Shown: positions 17,824 through 30,301, numbered from the stretch's first letter. The stretch is 64,000 nt of DNA from Rhodoferax sp. (GCF_030697375.1 NZ_JAUYQD010000024.1:1-64000); one strand, 5' to 3'. Program-made: numbers and translations. The notes: generated by a model not told the origin, from the letters alone.

Positions 17824-17974
17824 AACTTTATTTTAGACAAAATTTGAATTTTGGACAAAATAAATGGCGCCGATGCACAGGCAGGCCGTGGCGGCTTGCC
17901 GCTTGCTCGGGTAGCATCCCCGCTCCAGGTTTTGGCCTGCTCCTTTTCTTTCACCTTTTACGACGGCCCAGCCT

Positions 17975-18454
17975 TTGACCGACTTCTCCTCCAAAATCCA
18001 GGAACCCCGCTTGTGGCGCAGTGACGGCTGGACCGCCCAAGTGATCAAAAACGAAGACGACGATGGCTGGGCGGTGGCCATGACCAAAGACGGCCAGTCC
18101 GAGCCCGCCCTGGTCGGCCCCTGGACCATGGGCCGCGACAAAAAGAACCCCAAGCCGCTGGACGGCAACGCCTTCAGCACCCTGGTCAAAACCGCCACCG
18201 AATTTGTGCGCCGCAGCGAGCAGCAGTTGCACGCCTCGCTGCACCAAAGCATCACCGTCACCGCAGGCTCCGCCCGCGTGACCGTGCTGCTGGACATCGT
18301 GCCCGACGAAGACAACCCCTACGCAGTGTTGAGTGCACAAGACGATGGCGGCGAAACGCTGGCCGAGGTGCGCGTGCCGCCCTCGTTCCAGCTCAAGCGC
18401 AGCAATGCGGTGGCGTGGGTGGAGGGTGGTTTTGCGGGGGTGGGGGAGCGGTAG
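17975..18454 (+). CDS. Hypothetical protein, source of the 193-bp direct repeat
   Basis: A 159-residue soluble protein starting at a TTG codon (MTDFSSKIQEPRLWRSDGW). No family recognised. Residues about 1-90 look like a small beta-rich domain, and the C-terminal third (SITVTAGSARVTVLLDIVPD to WVEGGFAG) is repeated almost perfectly 796 bp downstream beyond the lipoprotein gene. The length and codon use look like a real gene. Confidence 0.6.
   Translation: MTDFSSKIQEPRLWRSDGWTAQVIKNEDDDGWAVAMTKDGQSEPALVGPWTMGRDKKNPKPLDGNAFSTLVKTATEFVRRSEQQLHASLHQSITVTAGSARVTVLLDIVPDEDNPYAVLSAQDDGGETLAEVRVPPSFQLKRSNAVAWVEGGFAGVGER
18244..18436 (+). repeat. 193-bp direct repeat, copy 1 (partner 19040-19232)
   Basis: The 3' part of the hypothetical gene, beginning near AGCATCACCGTCACCGCAGG, recurs at 19040-19232 at a constant offset of 796 bp with only a few mismatches. 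The two copies bracket the minus-strand lipoprotein gene. Confidence 0.85.
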
Positions 18455-18461
18455 GGTGTGT

Positions 18462-18953
18462 TTAAGGGTTTAAGTCACGCATCGCGCGATCACACACGGT
18501 GCCCATATCCCCCCACAATTCCTTGGTGACAAAGTTGACTGCTTCGACCCGCCCTTCTCCCTTTACTTTGCCGGTCAGTATGTTCTCTGTGGTGAGCGTG
18601 ATTTCCACTTGCTGACCGGCGTCGCCCACATGCGCAGGCAGCCATTTCAAAACCGAGGCGGTCTGATGGCCGTCGCGTTGTGCCAAACGCAAGGCCGGGC
18701 AATAAAAAAGCAGTGCCTCCAAGGGGCCTACGAGAAAGGCATCCTGCCCGGATGGAGCATTGGCGGGCTTGCCGGTTGAAATCGTAGAGATGTATTGAGA
18801 TTTGGAAACTTGCTTCCACTTCAAATGGGCTTGCGGGAAATAGTGCGCAACGCCAAGTTGTTGCGCATTCAACTCACCTTCCCCAAAGGGCGCCTGGGTC
18901 GCGCATCCGAAAAGAAGACATACCATTAGCACCGTTGGGGGAAATAGTTTCAT
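18462..18953 (-). CDS. Small lipoprotein of unknown function
   Basis: A 163-residue protein. MKLFPPTVLMVCLLFGCATQ gives a lipoprotein signal with lipobox LFGC, hence membrane anchoring after the signal. The mature part has no recognised domain. I chose the ATG at 18953 over 19010 because the signal peptide starts there. The gene sits in opposite orientation between the two copies of the 193-bp repeat, as if it had been captured within a duplicated locus. Confidence 0.65.
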   Translation of the reverse strand: MKLFPPTVLMVCLLFGCATQAPFGEGELNAQQLGVAHYFPQAHLKWKQVSKSQYISTISTGKPANAPSGQDAFLVGPLEALLFYCPALRLAQRDGHQTASVLKWLPAHVGDAGQQVEITLTTENILTGKVKGEGRVEAVNFVTKELWGDMGTVCDRAMRDLNP

Positions 18954-19039
18954 GGTGAGTCTTCGGGCAATTGAATTCGAATGGCTGGGCAAAAAGGGCG
19001 TCAACCTCATTCATGTTTTAGCATATCAGAGACTGATCA

Positions 19040-19241
19040 CCAGAGCATCACCGTCACCGCAGGCTCCGCCCGCGTGACCGTGCTGCTGGACATCGTGCCC
19101 GACGAAGACAACCCCTACGCCGTGTTGAGTGCGCAAGACGATGGCGGCGAAGTGCTGGCCGAGGTGCGCGTGCCGCTCTCGTTCCAGCTCAAGCGTAGCA
19201 GTGCGGTGGCGTGGGTGGAGGGTGGGTTTGCGCGCCTATGA
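19040..19241 (+). pseudogene. Truncated second copy of the 17975 hypothetical gene (3' end only)
   Basis: Encodes the last 65 or so residues of the 17975 protein (ITVTAGSARVTVLLDIVPDE and onward to VEGGFA) with small changes, but without the first 90 codons. An ATG upstream (18981) gives an 86-codon frame fused to unrelated sequence. I regard it as a relict of a tandem duplication. Confidence 0.65.
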
Positions 19242-19296
19242 CAACGCACAGACCGCGTTACCATTCAAGGCTGTCAAATTCCAAGGTGGGGTCTAC

Positions 19297-19773
19297 ATGA
19301 AGTTGATATTTGCGGGCATGTGCTTGTTGCTGTCCAGCGGACTTGTATTCGGCCAGATACCACCGGGAAGATCGTTGGGCCAGAACCTGTATTTGCCGAT
19401 CTATTCACACATCTGGCATGGTGACATGACCGACAACGGGGAGCGCGCAAAGACGCTGGTTTCGGTGACCGTCAGCATCCGGAATACGGACCCCGTGAAA
19501 TCCATCCGAATCTCTTCCGCGCAGTATTACGACACTGATGGCAAAAAGCTCAAAGAGTATGTGACATCCCCCAAGACCATTGGGCCGATGGGCACCTACG
19601 AGTTGTTTATTCCGCGAAGCGACGATACCGGGGGGTCTGGCGCCAATTTCGTGATTTCCTGGAAATCGGATAAACCGGCAAGTCCGCCCATGGTGGAGGG
19701 CATCCACGCCAATCTGCCTGTAGGCAGGGCCATTGCGTTCACGAGCTTGGCGCGTCCCATTCCAGACGAGTGA
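19297..19773 (+). CDS. DUF3124 family exported protein
   Basis: A 158-residue protein with a Sec signal peptide (MKLIFAGMCLLLSSGLVFG). The DUF3124 core follows: LYLPIYSHIWHG, VSVTVSIRNTDP, SAQYYDTDGKKLKEY and FVISWKSDK. The family is periplasmic and uncharacterised. It lies 17 bp upstream of the antiporter gene in the same direction, so the two may be co-transcribed. Confidence 0.8.
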   Translation: MKLIFAGMCLLLSSGLVFGQIPPGRSLGQNLYLPIYSHIWHGDMTDNGERAKTLVSVTVSIRNTDPVKSIRISSAQYYDTDGKKLKEYVTSPKTIGPMGTYELFIPRSDDTGGSGANFVISWKSDKPASPPMVEGIHANLPVGRAIAFTSLARPIPDE

Positions 19774-19790
19774 GCAGAGTTAAGTCCTGA

Positions 19791-21500
19791 ATGGATCACA
19801 ACGTCTCTCTGGTTACGACCATTGCAGCCGCCTTCAGTGTGGCGCTGGTCTTTGGATTCATTGCTGAGCGTAGCAAGATGCCCGCTTTGGTGGGCTACTT
19901 GATCGCGGGGACGCTCATTGGACCCGCCACACCCGGTTTTGTGGCGGACGTGCATATCGCATCCCAGTTGTCAGAGATCGGCATCATGTTGCTGATGTTT
20001 GGGGTGGGACTCCATTTTTCAGCCGATGACCTGCTGGCGGTGAGGCGTGTCGCGGTGCCCGGCGCTGCGGTGCAAATGGGCACGACCACCCTGCTGGGCC
20101 TGGTGATGGCTTTGTGGTGGGGCTGGAGCCTGGGCGGGGGACTGGTTTTGGGATTGTCCTTGGCCTGTGCCAGCACGGTGGTGCTGCTCAAATCTCTGGA
20201 AACCCGTGGCCTACTCCACACGATGCATGGGCGCATCGCCGTGGGTTGGCTGGTGGTCCAGGACCTGGCCACCGTCATGGTATTGGTGCTGCTACCACCC
20301 CTCGCGGGCGTACTGGGCGGCCCGGTGGCAGAGGTTTCCAACGCCAAGCCACTGTGGGTCACGATCGGCCAAACGCTGTTGCAGGTTTCGGCCTTTATCG
20401 CGCTCATGATGGTGGTCGGGCGTCGCGCGTTGCCATTGCTGCTATGGCATGTGGCGCGCACGGGCTCGCGGGAGTTGTTCACGTTGTCAGTGGTCGCCAC
20501 CGCCATTGGCATCGCCTACGGTGCGTCGGCCATTTTCAGTGTTTCGTTTGCGTTGGGCGCTTTTTTTGCGGGCTCCGTCATGCGCGAATCGGAGTTCAGC
20601 CACCGGGCGGCCCAGGAGTCCTTGCCCTTGCGCGATGCCTTTTCCGTGCTGTTTTTTGTCTCTGTGGGCATGATGGTGGACCCCTCCATCCTCATGAGCC
20701 AGCCCCTGCGTGTGCTGGGCGTGGTGGCCATCATCATCTTCAGCAACGCACTGGCGGCGCTGATGCTGGTCGTCGCGCTGCGCTACCCGCTCAACACCGC
20801 CTTGACGGTGGCGGCGAGCCTGGGGCAAATTGGCGAGTTCTCCATCATTCTGGCCGGCTTGGGTTTGTCGCTGGGGCTGCTGCCTTCGGAGGGCATGAGT
20901 CTGGTGCTGGCCGGTGTGCTGATCTCGATTGCACTGAACTCCTTTCTCCTGAAGGCGGTGGGGCCCTGCCAGCGCTGGCTGTTCCAACACTCCGCCTTTG
21001 CGCGGCGTCTGGAGCAACGGGAAGAACCTTATGCCGAGCTGCCCATGGATACCGAACGCAAGTACCTCGAAGGCCAGGTCGTTCTGGTGGGGTATGGCCG
21101 GGTGGGGCGCCGCATTGCCAAGGCGCTTGGTGCGCGTGGTATCCCCTATGTCGTGGCCGAGCAAAACCGGGAACGGGTGGAAGAGTTGCGAAGCCAAGGG
21201 GGTGTTGCAGTGTCTGGCAATGCCGCCGAGCCTGCCGTGTTGATCCAGGCCCACATTGCCGACGCGGCCATGTTAGTTATCGCATCGCCCGACACGTTTA
21301 ACGTCCGGCAAATGGCGCAGACGGCACGCACCCTCAATCCGCGCATTGAAATTATTGTCCGCACCCACAGCGAGGAAGAGGCTCTTTTGCTTCAAACAGA
21401 GGGAATTGGATTGGTCTTCTTCGGCGAAGAGGAGTTGGCAAGGGGCATGGCCAGCCACGTCCTGGAGCGTTTCGCACCGGTGAAAGGCGCTGAAAATTGA
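19791..21500 (+). CDS. ybaL: YbaL-type monovalent cation:proton antiporter (CPA2)
   Basis: A 569-residue inner-membrane antiporter. Twelve or so hydrophobic segments cover residues 5-385 (ERSKMPALVGYLIAGTLIGP, GWLVVQDLATVMVLVLLP). A cytoplasmic TrkA-N/KTN nucleotide-binding domain follows at about 415-530 (VVLVGYGRVGRRIAKALGAR, with the Rossmann GxGxxG). This arrangement matches KefB/KefC/YbaL proteins; the absence of a kefF/kefG partner gene and the C-terminal layout favour YbaL. It probably exchanges K+ or Na+ for protons. Confidence 0.88.
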   Translation: MDHNVSLVTTIAAAFSVALVFGFIAERSKMPALVGYLIAGTLIGPATPGFVADVHIASQLSEIGIMLLMFGVGLHFSADDLLAVRRVAVPGAAVQMGTTTLLGLVMALWWGWSLGGGLVLGLSLACASTVVLLKSLETRGLLHTMHGRIAVGWLVVQDLATVMVLVLLPPLAGVLGGPVAEVSNAKPLWVTIGQTLLQVSAFIALMMVVGRRALPLLLWHVARTGSRELFTLSVVATAIGIAYGASAIFSVSFALGAFFAGSVMRESEFSHRAAQESLPLRDAFSVLFFVSVGMMVDPSILMSQPLRVLGVVAIIIFSNALAALMLVVALRYPLNTALTVAASLGQIGEFSIILAGLGLSLGLLPSEGMSLVLAGVLISIALNSFLLKAVGPCQRWLFQHSAFARRLEQREEPYAELPMDTERKYLEGQVVLVGYGRVGRRIAKALGARGIPYVVAEQNRERVEELRSQGGVAVSGNAAEPAVLIQAHIADAAMLVIASPDTFNVRQMAQTARTLNPRIEIIVRTHSEEEALLLQTEGIGLVFFGEEELARGMASHVLERFAPVKGAEN

Positions 21501-21611
21501 GTGGGCGCAACCCGGTTCCGACAAGACGCATCGGCCAGTGCCACTTCACCCATTTCCCCTTCCGGCCAAGCCCTTTTCCGGTTATCTTTCCACGAAACTG
21601 CACATCCGCCC

Positions 21612-24065
21612 ATGCCCAATCCCGGTTCTCTCGTTGGAAAGTCTCCCTTTGTCGTACCACCCGCTTTGCGTGTGGGTGGCACGCTGGGGCGGTTTGAGCT
21701 GCGCAAGGTCCTGGGGCAGGGCGCCCAGTCCACCGTGTGGCTGGCGTTTGACCCGCGCATGGAGCGTGAAGTCGCCCTCAAAGTCATGCGCACCGGCGCC
21801 GGGCCGGACGAGCAGGCCATTGCCCAATGGCTGCAGGAAGCCCGCAGCGTCAGCCGGGTGGTGCACCCCCATATCGTCGCGGTGTACGAGGCCGACATCC
21901 ATGAGCGCTACCCCTACCTGGTGTTTGAGTACGTTGCGGGCCTGACACTGGAGCGGCTGTTGCTGCAGCGCGGCGCCTTGCCGCCGCTGGAGGCGGTGGG
22001 GCTGATGATGGATGTTCTGGACGCCATTGCCGTGGCCCATGCGGCGGGCGTGGTGCACCGCGACCTCAAACCGTCCAATGTGCTGGTGGACGCGGCGGGC
22101 CATGCCCGGGTGACCGACTTTGGCATTGCCGCGCGCATCACCGAGCGCGCCCCGGTCGGGCCGGGCCGCATCGGCGTCGGCACCGTGGGGTATATGTCGC
22201 CCGAGGCCATCCAGGGCGAAGCGCCCTCGGTCGGCATGGACATTTTTTCTGCTGGGGTGCTGCTGGCCGAATTGCTCCTGGGCAAGCCGCTGCTCCAGGA
22301 GACCGACCCGCAGCGCACCATGTACCGCGTGCTGCACGAGCAGCTGGTGTTGCCGCTGGAGACCAGCGCCGATGTGGACGACGCTTTGCGCGCCATCGTC
22401 AGGCGGGCCTTGGCCAAAGACCCGGCCCAGCGTTTTGCCAGCGCCCAGGCGTTTGGGGCCGAGCTGCAGCGCTGGGCCAAACCGGCGTCCGGCGCGGGGC
22501 AGGGCGTGCCCACCACCAATGGCACGCTGGAATTCATGCTGCGCCGCATGCGCCACAAGAGCGACTTTCCGGCCCTGTCGGACGCCGTGGTGCGCATCCA
22601 GAGCATGGCCAGCTCGGAGACCGAAAGCATCAACAGCGTCACCAACGAGATATTGAAGGACGTGGCCCTGACCCACAAGCTCTTGCGCCTGGTCAACAGC
22701 GCGCACTACGGGCGCGGGGGCAACATCAGCACGGTATCGCGGGCGGTCAGCTTGGTCGGGTTTGACGGCATCCGCAATATGGCCCTGAGCCTGGTGCTGC
22801 TGGAGCACATGCGGGACAAGGCCCACGCCGCCCAGCTCAAAGATGAATTTTTGCGCTCCCTGATGGCGGGCTCCATCGCCGGGGAGTTGTGCCCGGCGGC
22901 GCACGAGAGCGAGGAGTCCTTTATCGGCGCCATGTTCCAGAACTTGGGGCGGCTGCTGGTGGAGTTTTATTTTCCCGAAGAAGCCCGCCAGGTGCGCCAC
23001 CTGGTGCAGGCCCAACGCGATGGGCTGACCGAAGCCGCGGCCGCCATCAGTGTGCTGGGCCTGAGCCTGGAGCAGCTGGGGCTGGGGGTGGCCCGCACCT
23101 GGGGCCTGCCGCTCAGCCTGCTGCGCTGCATGCGCAAGCCCGAGGGGGCGCCGCCTAGCCGAACGCCCAAAGACCCGGATGAGCGCCTCCGCTGGATCGC
23201 ACTGGCGGCCAATGAAATTGCCGACCTGCTGCTGCAGTGCGAGCCCCAGGACCTGCATGCACGCATCACCCAGGTGGCGCGCAAATACGCCCTGGCCATG
23301 GGGGTGGGCTCCAATGACCTGCTGGCCTCCACCACGCGCGCCCGCCAAAAGCTGATCGACATGGCCCAGGCGATGGACCTCCATGTGCTGCCGGGTTCGG
23401 TGGGCGCCAAGCTGTTGCGCCTGCCGGACGCTGCTGCAGCGCAGGCCGCGCCGACCCCAGGCGTCGCCGATGCGCAGTTGCACAGTTTCGAGTTGCAGCC
23501 CACCCAGCCGGCCCCAAACACCAAGAGCGCCGCGCAGCCCAAAACCACGCGCGTGGCTGAGGTATTGACGGCGGGCATCCAGGACATCACCAGCGCCATG
23601 GTGGAGGATTTCAAGCTCAGCGATGTGCTGCGCATGATTCTGGAAACCATGTACCGCGCCCTGGAGTTTGACCTGATCGTGTTTTGCATGCGCGATGCCA
23701 AAACCGAAATGATGACCGGCCGCTTTGGCCTGGGCCAGGGGGTGGAGCCCCACGTCAAAAGCTTCAAATTCTCGCTGAAGGCGGGCGCCACGGACCTGTT
23801 TGCGGCGGTGTGCGCCAATGGCGCCGACACCATGATCAACGATGCCCGAGAGGCGCGCATCGCCCACCGCCTGCCCGAGTGGTACCGCAAAGGTATCAAC
23901 GCCCCGACCTTTTTGCTCTTGCCGCTGCAGATCAAGGGCGCCGCCTTCGGCCTGATCTACGCCGACAAAAAAGCCCTGGGCGCCCTGGAACTCAACGAAA
24001 AAGAACTCAGCCTGCTCAGAACCCTGCGCAACCAGGCGGTGATGGCGTTCAAGCAGTCGGGGTGA
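21612..24065 (+). CDS. Serine/threonine protein kinase fused to HDOD and GAF domains
   Basis: An 817-residue signalling protein. Residues about 20-285 are a Hanks-type kinase with complete motifs: VLGQGAQSTVWLAF (P-loop), VALKVM (Lys), VVHRDLKPSN (catalytic loop), VTDFGIA (DFG) and YMSPEA. Residues about 305-500 are an HDOD domain (ALTHKLLRLVNSAHYG, RAVSLVGFDGIRNMALSL). Residues about 640-810 are a GAF-like domain (LIVFCMRDAKTEMMTGRFG, LLLPLQIKGAAFGLIYADKK). No transmembrane helix is visible. HDOD and GAF domains sit in signalling proteins tied to c-di-GMP or motility, so this is probably a cytoplasmic integrator. Start chosen at MPNPGSLVG. Confidence 0.88.
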   Translation: MPNPGSLVGKSPFVVPPALRVGGTLGRFELRKVLGQGAQSTVWLAFDPRMEREVALKVMRTGAGPDEQAIAQWLQEARSVSRVVHPHIVAVYEADIHERYPYLVFEYVAGLTLERLLLQRGALPPLEAVGLMMDVLDAIAVAHAAGVVHRDLKPSNVLVDAAGHARVTDFGIAARITERAPVGPGRIGVGTVGYMSPEAIQGEAPSVGMDIFSAGVLLAELLLGKPLLQETDPQRTMYRVLHEQLVLPLETSADVDDALRAIVRRALAKDPAQRFASAQAFGAELQRWAKPASGAGQGVPTTNGTLEFMLRRMRHKSDFPALSDAVVRIQSMASSETESINSVTNEILKDVALTHKLLRLVNSAHYGRGGNISTVSRAVSLVGFDGIRNMALSLVLLEHMRDKAHAAQLKDEFLRSLMAGSIAGELCPAAHESEESFIGAMFQNLGRLLVEFYFPEEARQVRHLVQAQRDGLTEAAAAISVLGLSLEQLGLGVARTWGLPLSLLRCMRKPEGAPPSRTPKDPDERLRWIALAANEIADLLLQCEPQDLHARITQVARKYALAMGVGSNDLLASTTRARQKLIDMAQAMDLHVLPGSVGAKLLRLPDAAAAQAAPTPGVADAQLHSFELQPTQPAPNTKSAAQPKTTRVAEVLTAGIQDITSAMVEDFKLSDVLRMILETMYRALEFDLIVFCMRDAKTEMMTGRFGLGQGVEPHVKSFKFSLKAGATDLFAAVCANGADTMINDAREARIAHRLPEWYRKGINAPTFLLLPLQIKGAAFGLIYADKKALGALELNEKELSLLRTLRNQAVMAFKQSG

Positions 24066-24081
24066 GTCCGGCTTCAATACG

Positions 24082-24140
24082 AAAAGTGTCCGCAGCCTTT
24101 GCAAAATGTGCGTAGACAGCTACTAAATTGGCAGCAAAAC
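24082..24140. repeat. Interspersed palindromic repeat
   Basis: A roughly 57-bp unit: AAAAGTG-n-GCAGCC-n-GCA-n-AATGTGCG, then CAGCTACTAAATTGGCAGCA. The nearest match is 25694-25753 on the other side of the AAA ATPase gene, in the same orientation, so the ATPase gene lies between two direct copies. Confidence 0.75.
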
Positions 24141-24214
24141 ATCTGCCATGAAAGTGAAAAATGCCACCTGCTGATGCAACTGCACAGCCTGTCAGCCAGG
24201 AATGTCGAGGTGTT

Positions 24215-24249
24215 TTTACAAATCTGGAATTCAATTGCGAATTTGTAAA
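24215..24249. promoter_or_regulatory. TTTACAAAT / ATTTGTAAA inverted repeat
   Basis: Perfect 9-bp arms separated by 17 bases, about 155 bp upstream of the AAA ATPase start. There is no T-run after it, so an operator is more likely than a terminator. Confidence 0.4.
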
Positions 24250-24404
24250 CTTTGGCAAACGCCCTGGGGTGTTGTGGCGCAACCTATCGCCTGGAAGGAA
24301 TTCAATGGGGAAATGTTGCGCCGAAACCTTGGTTTTATATTGAAGTTATACAAAGTTATTATTGTTATCTATAAAATAGATAAATCAAGGTAACTTTAAT
24401 CGAT

Positions 24405-25610
24405 ATGAATCCTCTCACGAATCCATTTTCTCCCGGTGCAGGTAGTCAACCGCCGGAGCTGGCTGGGCGTGGCGAACTGTTGCACAGGGTTGAAATCCTG
24501 TTGGCGCGCATCAAAGCCGGTCGCAGTGAGCAAAGCATGTTCATGGTTGGGCTGCGCGGGGTGGGTAAAACGGTGCTGCTCAACCGGGTGCGCGAAATGG
24601 CCGAGGCACAAGGCTACCAGGCGCTTCTGATCGAAGCCCACGAAAGCAAGTCCTTGCCCTTGCTGTTGTCACCCCCATTACGCCAAACCCTGTTTGCGCT
24701 GGACCGCATGCAAAACGTAAGCCAAAAGGTTAAGCGCGGTCTGCGGGTACTGCGTAGCTTCATTGGCGCTGTCAAGGTCAAAGTGGGCGATGCTGAGTTC
24801 GGATTGGACATTGATCCCGAGACGGGTTCCGCCGACAGTGGGGACCTGGAGGCGGATTTGGCAGAGTTGTTTGTGGCCGTAGGCGAGGCCGCAGCGGACC
24901 GCGGTACCGCCGTTGCCATCATCATTGACGAGTTGCAGTACATGACCGAGACGGAAATGAGCGCGCTCATCATGGCCATTCACCGGGTTTCACAACGCAG
25001 TTTGCCCTTGGTGTTGATCGGTGCGGGTTTGCCGCAATTGGTGGGCTTGGCGGGCAAGTCCAAGTCATACGCAGAACGCTTGTTTACCTACCCCGAGGTG
25101 GGCGCGCTCTCTCTGGCCGATGCCTCATTGGCACTGCAAGGGCCGGTTGCTACGCAAGGTGTATCGTTCACCCCTGAAGCCTTGGCCGAGGTGTACCGAG
25201 TCACCCAAGGCTACCCCTACTTTTTGCAGGAATGGGGATACCAGTCCTGGAACAGGGCGGAGCATTCACCCATTGACTTCCCTTTGATTCAGCAAACCAC
25301 CGTCGCGTCCACTGCGCGCTTGGACCAAAGCTTTTTCAGGGTCCGGTTTGACCGACTTACCCCGCGGGAAAAAGACTACCTCTGCGCACTGGCTGAAATG
25401 GGTGCGGGTAATCAACGTTCGGGTGGCGTTGCGGAACGCCTTGGCGTGAAGGTGCAAACCATTGCACCGTTGCGTTCCAGCCTGATCAAAAAAGGAATGA
25501 TCTACAGCCCCGCGCACGGCGATACGGCATTCACGGTGCCCTTGTTCGACCAGTTCATGCTGCGCACGATGCCAGACGGACCACGCAAGGCATCGGCACA
25601 GATTGAATAG
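24405..25610 (+). CDS. AAA ATPase (ORC1/AAA_16-like ATP-binding protein)
   Basis: A 401-residue P-loop ATPase. Walker A GLRGVGKTVLLNRV is at about 47-60 and Walker B VAIIIDELQYM at about 170-180. A winged-helix-like C-terminal domain follows (LTPREKDYLCALAEMG, GGVAERLGVKVQTIAPLRSS). Single-gene ATPases of this type are widespread and poorly understood; some act in mobile elements or stress. It stands alone with AT-rich upstream DNA and interspersed repeats on both sides, which suggests acquisition. Confidence 0.7.
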   Translation: MNPLTNPFSPGAGSQPPELAGRGELLHRVEILLARIKAGRSEQSMFMVGLRGVGKTVLLNRVREMAEAQGYQALLIEAHESKSLPLLLSPPLRQTLFALDRMQNVSQKVKRGLRVLRSFIGAVKVKVGDAEFGLDIDPETGSADSGDLEADLAELFVAVGEAAADRGTAVAIIIDELQYMTETEMSALIMAIHRVSQRSLPLVLIGAGLPQLVGLAGKSKSYAERLFTYPEVGALSLADASLALQGPVATQGVSFTPEALAEVYRVTQGYPYFLQEWGYQSWNRAEHSPIDFPLIQQTTVASTARLDQSFFRVRFDRLTPREKDYLCALAEMGAGNQRSGGVAERLGVKVQTIAPLRSSLIKKGMIYSPAHGDTAFTVPLFDQFMLRTMPDGPRKASAQIE

Positions 25611-25693
25611 CGTCACAACTGCCAAGAGGGTGGGGCAAATGGCCCCCCCTTGCCTGACCTATTGACACAGCGGGGGGTAAAAATTCTAATGCA

Positions 25694-25753
25694 CAAAAGT
25701 GCTTGCAGCCCCCGCAGAATGTGCGCAAGCAGCTACTAAATTGGTAGCAAAAA
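25694..25753. repeat. Interspersed palindromic repeat
   Basis: Copy with core CAGCTACTAAATTGGTAGCA and left part GCAGCCCCCGCAGAATGTGC. It is nearly identical to the copy at 24082-24140 and in the same orientation. Confidence 0.75.
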
Positions 25754-25865
25754 CAATCGCTTCGACAGCGTCCTAAGCAGCTCCGCCAAATCCCCTATCG
25801 GTGATAGGTGAACCGCAAGCCTCCCTGCGGCACAATGCACAGCCAACAAACCCGTGGAGCCCGCC

Positions 25866-26564
25866 ATGCCCGATCTTTCACTCATCATTCAGGAGCCAGC
25901 CGATAGCTCCGCACAGCTGATTCTGTTGTGCCACGCCGCCGGGGCCGATGCCGCATCGCTGCTGCCCCTGGGCGAGCGGCTGCGTGAGACCTTTGCGCAG
26001 GCCACCATCGTGTCTCTGCAGGCCGATACCCCGGCCGCTACGCCCCAGGGCTTTGCGTGGTTTTCCACGGCGGGCCTGACCGACGAGAACCGTCCGCTGC
26101 GGGTGGCGCAGGCCCTACCCGCGTTGCAAATGGCCGTGCGCGATTGGCAGGAGCGCAGTGGCGTGTCGGCAGCGGCCACGGCCTTGATTGGCCTGTCGCA
26201 GGGCGCGGAAATGGTGTTAGAGGCGTGCAAGTCGCAGCCAATGCTGGCCAGCCGCGTGGTCGCCATAGGCGGACGCTTCACCACGCTGCCGGAGGCTGCG
26301 CCGGCCGTCACCACGATCCACTTTCTGCATGGCAAGCAGGACCAGCTCACTCCCTATAGCCACAGTGTGACCGCAGCCCACCATTTGCGAGACATGGGCA
26401 GCGACATCACGGCCGAGGTCGTACCCTTTGTAGGCCACGAGTTGCACCCTGACCTGATCGAACTGGCCATCACCAAGCTCAGCACCCATATCGCACAGCA
26501 TTTGTGGACAGCGGCGCAGGTGGCCGCGCCCAGCAGCGACAAGGGTCCGAATGCGTCGGACTGA
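25866..26564 (+). CDS. ypfH: Alpha/beta-hydrolase esterase (YpfH-like)
   Basis: A 232-residue serine hydrolase of the phospholipase/carboxylesterase family. The oxyanion region is LLCHAAGADAASL, the nucleophile elbow GLSQGAEM (Ser about 119), the acid FLHGKQDQLTPY, and the histidine VGHELHPDLI. The layout matches E. coli YpfH. Start MPDLSLII chosen; the upstream ATG at 25854 adds only four residues. It ends 5 bp from the stop of the convergent helicase gene. Confidence 0.85.
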   Translation: MPDLSLIIQEPADSSAQLILLCHAAGADAASLLPLGERLRETFAQATIVSLQADTPAATPQGFAWFSTAGLTDENRPLRVAQALPALQMAVRDWQERSGVSAAATALIGLSQGAEMVLEACKSQPMLASRVVAIGGRFTTLPEAAPAVTTIHFLHGKQDQLTPYSHSVTAAHHLRDMGSDITAEVVPFVGHELHPDLIELAITKLSTHIAQHLWTAAQVAAPSSDKGPNASD

Positions 26565-26569
26565 ATCGC

Positions 26570-30058
<3,489 letters not shown>

Positions 30059-30068
30059 GAAATAGGCC

Positions 30069-30115
30069 TCTAGCCCTTATAGAGATTGCGTGAGAAGCTA
30101 TTAAAAAAGGAGCAA
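30069..30115. repeat. Diverged interspersed repeat upstream of the helicase gene
   Basis: TAGCCCTTATAGAGATTGCG is followed by TGAGAAGCTATTAAAAAAGG and AGCAA. It keeps the order TAGCCC..TGCG..AGCTATtAAa..AGCAA of the better copies with several changes. It lies in what was the sequence downstream of lipA before the transposon entered. Confidence 0.45.
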
Positions 30116-30200
30116 GGAGCGCGCGTGATTTTGCGACCGTACGCCAGACGGGCGTTGATCTTTCTTACGAAACGGCCTTTTGCTCCAGGTCCCGTGGATC

Positions 30201-30205
30201 ACGCC
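30201..30205. repeat. Target-site duplication ACGCC, left copy
   Basis: ACGCC immediately precedes the TGT terminus of the transposon; the identical ACGCC follows its ACA terminus at 53572-53576. Five-base duplications are typical of Tn7-family insertion. Confidence 0.9.
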
Positions 30206-30301
30206 TGTCAACAATCAGAAGTAATTGAAACAATTGAGCTGTTTTTCATGGTTTCCATCCAAAAATTAATGAGACAAAGTGCAGAAGTTGGTGAGACTGT
30301 C
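30206..30301. repeat. Transposon left end with three TnsB-type sites
   Basis: Site L1 30213-30232 (AATCAGAAGTAATTGAAACA), L2 30261-30280 (AAAAATTAATGAGACAAAGT) and L3 30282-30301 (CAGAAGTTGGTGAGACTGTC). L1 is separated from L2 by 28 bases while L2 and L3 are adjacent. This spaced arrangement differs from the tightly packed other end. Confidence 0.8.

Larger units (their letters stand above)
24066..24404. other. Non-coding region upstream of the AAA ATPase gene
   Basis: Holds an interspersed repeat (24082-24140), an inverted repeat (24215-24249) and a strongly AT-rich stretch (24330-24404, with TATAAAAT near 24370) that looks like the promoter of the ATPase gene. I see no gene in it. Confidence 0.6.

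Noticed and set aside
21582..24104. 840-codon minus-strand frame
   Set aside because: Antisense to the kinase-HDOD-GAF gene; no recognisable domain.
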